Assembly (NCBI GenBank): GCA_021775555.1
Contig: JAJFHP010000029.1
Span: 1 to 64,000 of the forward strand
From: Hyphomicrobiales bacterium
GTDB taxonomy: Bacteria; Pseudomonadota; Alphaproteobacteria; Rhizobiales; Methyloligellaceae
Reading direction: 5' to 3'
DNA: 64,000 nucleotides
Numbering within the stretch: position 1 is the stretch's first letter; every line of letters starts with the position of its first letter. Below the pieces are notes generated by a model that saw only the letters and a list, made by a program, of their open reading frames with translations, ran no database searches and had not been told where the DNA came from. Both the position numbers and the translations under genes were made by a program. This document shows, one piece after another, positions 1-8,318 of the stretch.

Positions 1-92
1 TCCGGTGTCGAAAACCGGGCGTCGAGCGCCTGCGCGGGCACTGAGAAAGCCAGTATAAGCAGTACAAAAACAGCGGTGGCCAAGGAACGCAT
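1..92 (-). CDS. Secreted or periplasmic protein, N-terminal fragment cut by the window edge
   Basis: Only the first 30 codons lie in the window. The reading frame starts at an ATG (bases 90-92) preceded by a strong ribosome binding site, GGGGAGG, at about 5 bases. The peptide begins MRSLATAVFVLLILAFSVPA and continues QALDA, a textbook Sec signal peptide: one basic residue, a hydrophobic core, and an AxA-type cleavage site (AQA) near residue 22. The mature part is outside the window, so the function cannot be stated. The gene diverges from the small periplasmic protein gene starting at 365. Confidence 0.7.
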   Translation of the reverse strand, partial: MRSLATAVFVLLILAFSVPAQALDARFSTP

Positions 93-249
93 TACAACCT
101 CCCCGTACACCCCCCAAAACCCCGGTTATTCGGGACAACGACCTGCCACTTGTTGTGGTTTTTGCTTGAGATAGAGACAGTTACCGTTGCGGTATGGCTA
201 TAGGAGCCAGATGTTGATGTCAATTTGGTGGCGCTTGCACTCGCTTTTT

Positions 250-257
250 ATGGTTAA
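250..257 (-). promoter_or_regulatory. Possible CtrA-type half-site (ATGGTTAA / TTAACCAT)
   Basis: The 272-base gap between the two divergent secreted-protein genes contains ATGGTTAA, the reverse complement of TTAACCAT, an 8-base half-site described for the alphaproteobacterial cell-cycle regulator CtrA. It is a single short match, so chance is a real possibility. Nothing else recognisable was seen in the gap. Confidence 0.22.
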
Positions 258-364
258 CGGCTCGAACAGTCTTTACGTCAGACGCAATTCCGCCGAAATC
301 GAGGGACAAATTGTTGCCCGTATGGATGGATTTCCAACCATGAACCCCAAGGGAGATGACAAAA

Positions 365-610
365 ATGATACGCAAAACATTGCTTGCGATAGCGGCTGCT
401 GCTCTTTTCTCAGGAGCGGCATTCGCGTCCAATTGCCCGAATATCATGGCTGAGATTGACGCCGCATTGCCCACAACAACTGTGAGTGCTGACGTCAAGA
501 AAACAGTCATGGATTTGCGGAAGCAGGGCGAGGACGAACACAAAGCCGGCAAACACGCCGAGTCCGTTGCAACGCTAGGGCAAGCCAAGACAATGCTTGG
601 CTTAAACTAA
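365..610 (+). CDS. Small secreted (periplasmic) protein of unknown function, 81 aa
   Basis: A short protein with a clear signal peptide: MIRKTLLAIAAAALF followed by a small-residue stretch ending AFA, with predicted cleavage before SNCPN. The mature part is about 59 residues, has one cysteine just after the cleavage site, and is charged and helical, with a motif DLRKQGEDEHKAGKHAES that resembles half of a TPR hairpin. Two in-frame ATGs exist, at 356 and 365. AGGGAG (350-355) abuts the first but sits 9 bases from the second, so 365 is chosen. A strong terminator follows at 641-672, so it is probably transcribed alone. I do not recognise a named family; small periplasmic proteins with this helix are common in Rhizobiales. 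Confidence 0.72.
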   Translation: MIRKTLLAIAAAALFSGAAFASNCPNIMAEIDAALPTTTVSADVKKTVMDLRKQGEDEHKAGKHAESVATLGQAKTMLGLN

Positions 611-640
611 TAACACTCCAGCCGATGGTTTCCGAATTGC

Positions 641-672
641 GGCGCGGGTTGCCCAACCCGCGCCGTTTTTTT
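641..672 (+). terminator. Rho-independent terminator after the small secreted protein gene
   Basis: A perfect 10-base-pair GC-rich stem (GGCGCGGGTT / AACCCGCGCC) with a four-base loop GCCC, followed by G and a run of seven T. It lies 31 bases after the stop codon at 610. Confidence 0.9.
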
Positions 673-787
673 ACCCCGTTTCCGGCAACAAGGGACCAAC
701 ATTACCCTCTAGCGTCTCTCCCCGGGTGGTTCTGGCAGAGTGGGAATGGCTGAACCACTCCATACAACAAGAAAGTGGAGGGTGTTT

Positions 788-1312
788 ATGTCGGGGAGAA
801 TTTTGCGAAAACTGGCAATTGCGTTGACTGGAGCGCTGATGGCGCTCGGGTCCCAACCGGCATTTGCGGCTGATCTGGGCGGCAAGGTTCCCTTGCCAGT
901 GCCTGAACCAATTGAAATTTCACAACCTGATTGGGCCGGTGTTTATTTCGGTGGACATCTTGGTGGCTCTGTTGACGGGGACAATGATTTTGTCGGTGGT
1001 TTACAGCTGGGGCACAACTGGCAAAACGGAAATCTGCTGTTTGGCGGGGAAGGCGATATCAGCTTCGGCGATGATACAGTTGGCACCATTCGCGCGCGTC
1101 TTGGTTATGCTGGACCTGCCTGGGCGCTATATGGCACGGCTGGTGTAGCCATCACCGATAATGATGAAGGCGTCGTTGCAGGCGGTGGTCTGGAATACAA
1201 AATAGACGAGCGCACCAGCATCGGCGTTGAAGCGCTGCATTATTCGCTCGACGATGATTTTACCGTGATACGCAGCCGGCTTACCTGGCATTTAGGCGGA
1301 CAGCATTTTTGA
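788..1312 (+). CDS. Outer-membrane beta-barrel protein (Omp25/OmpA-like porin family), 174 aa
   Basis: Signal peptide at residues 1-27 (MSGRILRKLAIALTG, then a hydrophobic core, then PAFA with cleavage before ADLGG). After a short proline-rich linker comes a small barrel with the hallmarks of the Omp25/Omp31-like family: WAGVYFGGHLGG at the first strand, alternating aromatic/glycine strands, paired D-N/D-D turns, and a final strand ending in phenylalanine (LTWHLGGQHF), as BAM substrates usually do. The start at 788 is set by GGAGGG about 5 bases upstream; an in-frame ATG at 740 would add 16 residues and spoil the signal peptide. The gene is monocistronic, with a terminator just downstream. 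Family placement is by pattern; a structural or general porin role is inferred. Confidence 0.82.
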   Translation: MSGRILRKLAIALTGALMALGSQPAFAADLGGKVPLPVPEPIEISQPDWAGVYFGGHLGGSVDGDNDFVGGLQLGHNWQNGNLLFGGEGDISFGDDTVGTIRARLGYAGPAWALYGTAGVAITDNDEGVVAGGGLEYKIDERTSIGVEALHYSLDDDFTVIRSRLTWHLGGQHF

Positions 1313-1368
1313 GTGAACCGGTTCCAGAGATCTGAAACTCCTTCACGGGGGGGATGATCCGAACGGGC

Positions 1369-1402
1369 AAAGCGCGGGAGCGATCCTCCCGCGCTTTTTT
1401 TG
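1369..1402 (+). terminator. Rho-independent terminator after the outer-membrane protein gene
   Basis: An inverted repeat AAAGCGCGGGAG / CTCCCGCGCTTT around a short loop, ending in seven T. It lies about 60 bases after the stop at 1312. Confidence 0.9.
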
Positions 1403-1515
1403 TATTTGAACATCTTCTGCCATCGGATCAACCATGATAGGCAAGCCCGTGGCAGGCAGGGATAAGTGTCATGATCGGCACTAGGGACCCCCCGCCCTGT
1501 TTCTACGGGACCCAC

Positions 1516-3138
1516 ATGTTCAATTTCAACTTGCATACACTCAAAGGCGATATTTTCGGCGGCCTCACGGCAGCAGTCGTCGCACTGCCCCTGGCCCTTG
1601 CATTCGGCGTAGCTTCCGGCATCGGTCCTATCGCAGGTCTCTATGGCGCCATCGCGGTTGGTTTTTTCGCAGCTGTATTTGGCGGCACTCCTGCTCAGGT
1701 ATCTGGTCCAACCGGCCCCATGACCGTGGTCATGGGTGTCATCGTTGCGCAGCACGCAGGAAATATATCCGAAGCATTTGCAATCGTTTTCCTGGGCGGA
1801 ATGCTCCAGATCGTGTTTGGCGCTCTCAAGCTTGGCCGCTATGTGTCCTACACGCCCTATAGCGTTGTTTCAGGTTTCATGTCCGGTATCGGGGTCATCA
1901 TTATCCTGATCCAGACTCTCCCACTTTTCGGGCTCCCAACCTCTGCGGGCGGACCGCTCGGCGCGATCAGAACCTGGCCGGAAATTGGCAACGCGCTGAA
2001 TATTGAGGCTCTGTCAATCGGCGCCCTGGTCCTGGGCATTATGATCTTCTGGCCAGCGCGCCTGCGGGCCTTCCTGCCTCCCCCACTCGCAGCCTTGATC
2101 GCTGGCACTCTTGCCGGGCTTTTCATCTTTTCAGGTGCACCGGTGATAGGCGATGTGCCAACCGGATTTCCGGCACTCACCATGCCAACATTTCCGTTCG
2201 ACCGCCTGCCAGACCTTGTTGCGGGAGCAACCACACTGGCGCTTTTGGGGTCCATCGACAGCCTGCTCACGTCTCTTGTCGCCGACTCGATCACCAGGAC
2301 CCGCCACAATTCAAACCGTGAGCTAGTTGGCCAGGGGATCGGCAATATGGTCGCGGCCCTGATTGGCGGCCTGCCGGGTGCAGGCGCCACGATGCGCACC
2401 GTGGTCAATGTGCGCGCCGGGGGCCGCACGCCCATTTCAGGTGCACTCCATGCTCTTGTGCTGCTGGCGCTGGTCCTGGGGCTCGGACCCCTTGCGGAAA
2501 AAATACCCCATGCGGTCCTGGCCGGGATTTTATTGAAAGTCGGCTGGGACATCATCGACTGGGGCTATCTGCGCCGCATCATGCGTGCCCCGCGCGACAA
2601 GGTCATCGTCATGTTCATCACCATGGGACTAACCGTGTTTGTCGACCTGATAACGGCCGTTGCCGTGGGCCTCATCCTGGCAGGTTTTATCACGGCACGA
2701 TGGCAGGAGGCCGAGCAGCTGGAGGGCGTTACAAAACTGGCGCTGCCCGATGGCGACAGCCCACTCACCCAGGCTGAACGCAGAGAACTGAAAAAGGCCG
2801 ATGGAGGTGTCTCCATCGTCTTTTTGCGCGGCTCATTCTCTTATGCCTCGGCGCGGGAACTGGCAGCACGCATTGGCGGTGAATCGCCCGGACACAAAGC
2901 CATTGTCTATGATTTCACCGAGGCCGCCCACATGGATACAAGCGCGGCACTGGCCATAGAGGAATTGATCGAGCAAGCCCGTGAAGAGCATGAAACCTGT
3001 TTCATTGCAGGACTCAGCGGTCGGGCCCTGACAACCCTGAAGGGGTTGGGGGTTCTTGACGGTTTTGCGCAAGACCATCAATTCGCAAAACGCGCCGATG
3101 CAATCAAGGCAGCCGTGAAGATCGCCCGGGCCAAATAA
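1516..3138 (+). CDS. SulP-family inorganic anion transporter with C-terminal STAS domain
   Basis: About 540 residues. The N-terminal two thirds are a multi-helix membrane domain with SulP signatures: DIFGGLTAAVVALPLALAFG at the start, then GLYGAI and GGTPAQVSGPTGPMT, and later the conserved GGLPGAGATMRTVVNVRAGG segment. The last 110 residues form a soluble STAS domain containing the YDFTEAAHMDTSAALAIEEL strand-helix. The family exchanges or symports sulfate, bicarbonate or other anions; which anion cannot be read here. An earlier in-frame ATG at 1471 adds 15 cysteine/proline-rich residues untypical of the family; neither start has a strong ribosome binding site, so 1516 is chosen on homology. 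Convergent with ilvC. Confidence 0.85.
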   Translation: MFNFNLHTLKGDIFGGLTAAVVALPLALAFGVASGIGPIAGLYGAIAVGFFAAVFGGTPAQVSGPTGPMTVVMGVIVAQHAGNISEAFAIVFLGGMLQIVFGALKLGRYVSYTPYSVVSGFMSGIGVIIILIQTLPLFGLPTSAGGPLGAIRTWPEIGNALNIEALSIGALVLGIMIFWPARLRAFLPPPLAALIAGTLAGLFIFSGAPVIGDVPTGFPALTMPTFPFDRLPDLVAGATTLALLGSIDSLLTSLVADSITRTRHNSNRELVGQGIGNMVAALIGGLPGAGATMRTVVNVRAGGRTPISGALHALVLLALVLGLGPLAEKIPHAVLAGILLKVGWDIIDWGYLRRIMRAPRDKVIVMFITMGLTVFVDLITAVAVGLILAGFITARWQEAEQLEGVTKLALPDGDSPLTQAERRELKKADGGVSIVFLRGSFSYASARELAARIGGESPGHKAIVYDFTEAAHMDTSAALAIEELIEQAREEHETCFIAGLSGRALTTLKGLGVLDGFAQDHQFAKRADAIKAAVKIARAK

Positions 3139-3170
3139 AAACGCCCGGCGCTGGGACCAGGCGTTTCTTG
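3136..3170. terminator. Bidirectional hairpin between the SulP gene and ilvC
   Basis: The 52-base gap between the convergent genes contains AAAAACGCC and GGCGTTTCTT as inverted arms around a GC-rich loop. The T-rich run on one side and A-rich run on the other allow termination in both directions. Confidence 0.6.
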
Positions 3171-3190
3171 TTCCATGACAAACCCAATGC

Positions 3191-4273
<1,083 letters not shown>

Positions 4274-4399
4274 CTAGTGGCGCTTGGCAAGGGTGTTGAA
4301 GAAAAAGTCGTGTTTCCGGAACGCAGATGACCAGTGCTGTATGCTCGCCTATAATGTATGGAAAGACCCTCCGGACACAGGGAACGGGGAAAAATTCAC

Positions 4400-4774
4400 A
4401 TGAAAAATATCGATTTCTGGTTCATTACCATGGCCATAATCTATGCCGTTCTGGGCATGGCTTTAGGGCTGATAATGGGGATCATTCAGGATATTTCCCA
4501 CACGCCGGTACACGCACACATAAATCTCGTCGGATGGGCCAGCATGGCGCTGTTCGGCCTGATCTACCGGGCGTATCCCGATCTGGCAGCATCTCCCCTT
4601 GCCCGTTTGCACTTCATCGCAATGACGATCGGGACGCCCATAATGCTGGCGGGTATTCCGCTTTCACATGCCGGCGTGACAAATGTGCCCGTAGTTGCAG
4701 GTTCAATTGCCGTCTTCACCGCAACGATTGTATTCCTCGTGAATTTTGTCAAAAACTCAGGCAAGGCTGCCTGA
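4400..4774 (+). CDS. Four-helix membrane protein related to heme-copper oxidase subunit I
   Basis: 124 residues with four predicted transmembrane helices. The segment HTPVHAHINLVGWASMALFGLIYR after helix 1 matches the helix-2 histidine motif of small single-domain proteins annotated as cytochrome oxidase subunit I-like or NnrS-like. Full oxidases are over 450 residues and need further histidines, so this cannot be a complete oxidase. It may bind heme or metal through the two histidines of HAH, which is inference. The start at 4400 is fixed by GGGGA 9 bases upstream; an ATG at 4358 has no such site. The gene sits alone on the plus strand between ilvC and ilvH. Confidence 0.7.
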   Translation: MKNIDFWFITMAIIYAVLGMALGLIMGIIQDISHTPVHAHINLVGWASMALFGLIYRAYPDLAASPLARLHFIAMTIGTPIMLAGIPLSHAGVTNVPVVAGSIAVFTATIVFLVNFVKNSGKAA

Positions 4775-4790
4775 CGGAACGCGTCCCCGC

Positions 4791-5339
4791 CTACATTGCT
4801 TCCTTGCCGCGGCCAATGGCGGCGACACCCGTGCGCGCCACCTCTACCAGACCAAGCGGCTGCATGAGCATGATGAACTGCTCGATTTTGTTCAGCCGTC
4901 CAGTGATCTCGAACACAAAATGTTCGGTCGAAGCATCTATCACCTGCGCCCGGAAGGCTTCCGCCAGCCGCAAGGCTTCAACGCGGGCCTCACCCTTGCC
5001 GGCGACCTTGATAAGCGCCAGTTCACGCTCCATCGGGTTGCCGACAACCGTGAGGTCGATAACCGTATGCACCGGCACCAGGCGCTCCAACTGATGTTTG
5101 ATCTGCTCGATCACCATCGGCGTGCCTCTCGTCACCATGGTGATGCGCGAAAGATGCGCCTCGTGTTCGGTCTCCGACACAGTCAGTGAATCGATATTGT
5201 AGCCCCGGCCGGAAAACAGCCCGATGACCCGCGCCAGAACTCCCGGCTCATTATCCACCAACACTGACAGGGTGTGAGATTCAATGGATTCGGAGACAGT
5301 CTGGCTTTGATAGTGGCTTTGCGCCGGAGACGTGTTCAT
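4791..5339 (-). CDS. ilvH: Acetolactate synthase small (regulatory) subunit
   Basis: 182 residues. An N-terminal ACT domain (about residues 20-95: HTLSVLVDNEPGVLARVIGL, FSGRGYNIDSLTVSETE) is the valine-binding feedback module of the family. The C-terminal half (ELALIKVAGKGEARVEAL to FVFEITGRLNKIEQFI) is the subunit-activating domain. It binds and activates the catalytic subunit encoded 56 bases upstream on the same strand, so the two are almost certainly co-transcribed. An extra N-terminal stretch of about 18 residues rich in Ser and Gln precedes the ACT domain. Confidence 0.96.
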   Translation of the reverse strand: MNTSPAQSHYQSQTVSESIESHTLSVLVDNEPGVLARVIGLFSGRGYNIDSLTVSETEHEAHLSRITMVTRGTPMVIEQIKHQLERLVPVHTVIDLTVVGNPMERELALIKVAGKGEARVEALRLAEAFRAQVIDASTEHFVFEITGRLNKIEQFIMLMQPLGLVEVARTGVAAIGRGKEAM

Positions 5340-5395
5340 GACTTTGGCCGTTTCGTTACTTTACTGATTTTATTGAAACTTTACGCAGAACTGGA

Positions 5396-7162
5396 TCACA
5401 CCAGAACCTTGCCCTTTTCCGAAATGGCTTCCTTGATATCACCCTCTTCGTCGGCGTCACCCAGCAACATTTCGTTGTGAGCTTCCCCTGACGGGATCAT
5501 CGGGAAGCAATTGGCCATCTTCTCGACACGGCAATCGAACAGCACCGGCTTGTCGACCTTGACCATTTCCTTGATGGCATCATCAAGTTCAGAAGGTTTT
5601 TCAGCGCGAATGCCAACGCATTTCATGGCCTCGGCCAGTTTCACGAAATCTGGCAGCGCCTCTGAATAGGTGTGCGCATAGCGCCCGTCATGCAGCAGCT
5701 CCTGCCACTGGCGCACCATGCCCATATATTCATTGTTCAAAATGAAAATCTTGATCGGCAGATCATACTGCACAGCCGTCGACATTTCCTGCATGGTCAT
5801 CTGCACAGATGCCTCACCGGCAATATCGATGACGAGCGCGCCTGGATGCGCCATCTGCACGCCAACGGCGGCCGGTAGTCCATAGCCCATGGTGCCCAGA
5901 CCGCCCGATGTCATCCAGTGGTTCGGATCATCGAAATGAAAATGCTGGGCCGCCCACATCTGGTGCTGCCCCACCTCGGTAGTGATGTAGGGATTTTTGC
6001 CCTTGGTCAGCTCATAGAGCCGCTCAATGGCATATTGCGGCATGATCGTGTCTTTGTTCTTTTTATAGCTCAGGCTCTTCCGTCCGCGCCATTCTTCGAT
6101 CTGCTTCCACCACGCCTTGTGGGCAGCCTTGTCGAGCTCGGGCGCACGCGCCTTCCACACACGGATCATTTCTTCCAGAACATGTCCAACATCGCCAATG
6201 ACCGGCAAGTCCACACGCACATTCTTGTTGATCGACGAGGGGTCGATATCAATATGGATCTTTGTTGATCCTGGCGAAAAGGCATCAAGCCTGCCTGTGA
6301 TGCGGTCATCGAAACGTGCACCTATGCAAACCATCACGTCGCAATCATGCATGGCCCAGTTGGCTTCAAAAGTGCCATGCATACCGAGCATGCCAAGCCA
6401 TTGCTTGTCGGATGCCGGAAATGCTCCCAAACCCATGAGCGTCGATGTAACGGGAAAATTGGTCAGCCGTGCAAGCTCGCGCAAAAGATTGCTCGCACCT
6501 GGTCCTGAGTTGATGACACCACCACCGGTATAGAGGATCGGTTTCTTGGCGCCTTCCATCAATTCAACCGCGGTGCGGATGGCGTCCTGATTGCCTGCAA
6601 CCTGTGGCCGGTAAGTCTTGTGGCGAACATTTGACGGGCTGACATATTCACCCGAGGCAAATTGAACGTCTTTCGGAATATCGACGACGACGGGCCCTGG
6701 ACGACCTGCCATGGCAACATAAAAAGCTTCGTGAAGAATGCGGGCCAGATCGTTCACGTCCTGCACTAGATAATTGTGCTTGGTGCAGGGGCGCGTGATG
6801 CCAACCGTGTCGCATTCCTGGAACGCATCATTGCCAATCAGATGCGTTGGAACCTGGCCGGTAAGGCAGACAATCGGAATGGAATCCATCAGGGCATCGG
6901 TCAGCCCCGTGACAGCATTGGTCGCGCCGGGCCCCGAGGTGACCAGCACAACACCTGGCTTGCCGGTCGAGCGCGCATAGCCTTCAGCGGCATGCACAGC
7001 ACCCTGCTCATGGCGCACCAGAATATGCTGGACTTGGTCCTGCTGGAAAATTTCGTCATAGATCGGCAGGACTGCGCCACCAGGATAGCCGAACATATGC
7101 GCGACTCCCTGATCGGCAAGTGCCTTGAGAACCATCTGCGCACCGGTCATTGTGCGTGCCAT
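5396..7162 (-). CDS. ilvI: Acetolactate synthase large (catalytic) subunit
   Basis: 588 residues. A thiamine-diphosphate enzyme condensing two pyruvates, or pyruvate with 2-ketobutyrate, as the first step of branched-chain amino acid synthesis. The N-terminal Pyr domain contains the catalytic glutamate (ILVRHEQGAVHAAEGYARS) and FGYPGGAVLPIYD. A central FAD-binding domain follows. The C-terminal PP domain has the cofactor motif at about residues 448-478, reading AGEASVQM and ending FILNNEYMGMVRQWQ. The usual GDG/GDA aspartate, a magnesium ligand, is glutamate here (residue 450, codon GAG at 5813-5815). It pairs with ilvH. A possible leader reading frame lies upstream at 7212-7274. Confidence 0.97.
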   Translation of the reverse strand: MARTMTGAQMVLKALADQGVAHMFGYPGGAVLPIYDEIFQQDQVQHILVRHEQGAVHAAEGYARSTGKPGVVLVTSGPGATNAVTGLTDALMDSIPIVCLTGQVPTHLIGNDAFQECDTVGITRPCTKHNYLVQDVNDLARILHEAFYVAMAGRPGPVVVDIPKDVQFASGEYVSPSNVRHKTYRPQVAGNQDAIRTAVELMEGAKKPILYTGGGVINSGPGASNLLRELARLTNFPVTSTLMGLGAFPASDKQWLGMLGMHGTFEANWAMHDCDVMVCIGARFDDRITGRLDAFSPGSTKIHIDIDPSSINKNVRVDLPVIGDVGHVLEEMIRVWKARAPELDKAAHKAWWKQIEEWRGRKSLSYKKNKDTIMPQYAIERLYELTKGKNPYITTEVGQHQMWAAQHFHFDDPNHWMTSGGLGTMGYGLPAAVGVQMAHPGALVIDIAGEASVQMTMQEMSTAVQYDLPIKIFILNNEYMGMVRQWQELLHDGRYAHTYSEALPDFVKLAEAMKCVGIRAEKPSELDDAIKEMVKVDKPVLFDCRVEKMANCFPMIPSGEAHNEMLLGDADEEGDIKEAISEKGKVLV

Positions 7163-7211
7163 TTTCCCCTCGCTCCATTCATCTCGCCGCGGTCTTATGA
7201 CCAGCCCGGCT

Positions 7212-7274
7212 CTAAAACTCTCTCATACCACCAAAAAAGGGTCGGTGCACACGCACAACAGCAGCCGGTATCAT
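7212..7274 (-). other. Candidate leader peptide upstream of ilvI (unproven)
   Basis: On the minus strand, 50 bases before ilvI, an ATG opens a 20-codon frame beginning M-I-P-A-A-V-V-R-V-H and ending at TAG. Three of the first nine codons are valine and one is isoleucine, the kind of enrichment expected of a branched-chain amino acid attenuator leader. Against it, there is no good ribosome binding site, and I could not draw a convincing terminator/antiterminator pair with a T run before ilvI. Attenuation is known for ilvBN in Caulobacter, so the idea is reasonable but weak. Confidence 0.2.
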
Positions 7275-7322
7275 GCCGGACCGGCGGCGCACCGTATCCC
7301 CGTGCGGGTTAACGGTCAACAC

Positions 7323-8249
7323 TCAAACATCAATAAATGAAACAATATTTGCTAACATACTTTCTGAATCTTTCTTAAACAAGCAATTCCACGCAATCAT
7401 ATTACTTTTAGACCATGTCAGCTGGCGTTTTGCATAACGCCTCGTTTCGGTCTTGGCGCGTTGAATTGCTTCTTCGGGCTCAATATCTCCATTAAGCAAG
7501 GCGATCAGAGGTTTGACCCCGAGCGCTCGCATAACCGGCAAGTCGACGTCGAGTTTCTGCCCGGCGAGTAATTTTACCTCCTCCAGCGCGCCCTGCTCAA
7601 GCATGGTATCGAAACGGGCATCAATGCGCTCATAAAGCATCTCGCGCGGCGGCTCGACGAATATTCGCGTCACTTGCTTCTCTCCCAAAAGCGGGTCACC
7701 AGGTTCATTCTGCCATTCGGCCAGGGACCGCCCGGTCGCGTCGAACACTTCCAGCGCGCGGATCATGCGCTGCGGGTCCGAGGGGCGCAACCGGCCGGCC
7801 ATTTCCGGATCGCGTCCGCGCAGGAGACGGTGCAAGTCCTGCCCATCCGTCTCGCGCGCCATTTCGCGCCAATATTTACGTATGTCGTCGGGTATATCGG
7901 GAACCGGAGAAAGCCCTTCCAGCAGCGCCTTGAAATACAGCCCCGTGCCGCCGGTAATGATGGGCATAAGTCCCTGACCTTCTACATCGGCAATGACAGC
8001 TTTCACATCCTCAAGCCACTGGCCCACAGAATAGGCCCGCGCGGCTGGCACAAACCCATACAAGGCATGGGGCACGCGGTCTGCGTCCTGTTCGCCCGGA
8101 CGGGCACTCAAAACCTTCAAATCAGAATAAACCTGCATGGAATCGGCATTGATGATGACACCGCCCAGATGTTCGCCAAGCGCCAGAGCCACGGCCGACT
8201 TGCCGCTCGCGGTCGGCCCTGCAATAAGAATGGCGCGAGGTTTGGACAT
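7323..8249 (-). CDS. miaA: tRNA dimethylallyltransferase
   Basis: 308 residues. It transfers a dimethylallyl group to N6 of A37 in tRNAs reading UNN codons. The P-loop GPTASGKS is at residues 11-18, followed by INADSMQVYSDLKVLSARP, the conserved switch region with the catalytic aspartate, then ITGGTGLYFKALLEGLSPVP and the C-terminal RRYAKRQLTWSKS motif that contacts the tRNA. It starts 70 bases from the divergently transcribed SHMT-like gene and lies about 160 bases upstream of ilvI on the same strand, a common alphaproteobacterial arrangement. Confidence 0.97.
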   Translation of the reverse strand: MSKPRAILIAGPTASGKSAVALALGEHLGGVIINADSMQVYSDLKVLSARPGEQDADRVPHALYGFVPAARAYSVGQWLEDVKAVIADVEGQGLMPIITGGTGLYFKALLEGLSPVPDIPDDIRKYWREMARETDGQDLHRLLRGRDPEMAGRLRPSDPQRMIRALEVFDATGRSLAEWQNEPGDPLLGEKQVTRIFVEPPREMLYERIDARFDTMLEQGALEEVKLLAGQKLDVDLPVMRALGVKPLIALLNGDIEPEEAIQRAKTETRRYAKRQLTWSKSNMIAWNCLFKKDSESMLANIVSFIDV

Positions 8250-8318
8250 AGGCTCAGTGCTTAAGGTTCTGACGACTTATTGTCATTCGTTTTTACGTGT
8301 TTCCTGCTGGAGGACAAG

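Noticed and set aside
1857-2555. 232-codon open frame on the minus strand
   Set aside because: Antisense to the SulP transporter membrane domain, Arg/Pro/Ala/Ser-rich, no domain.
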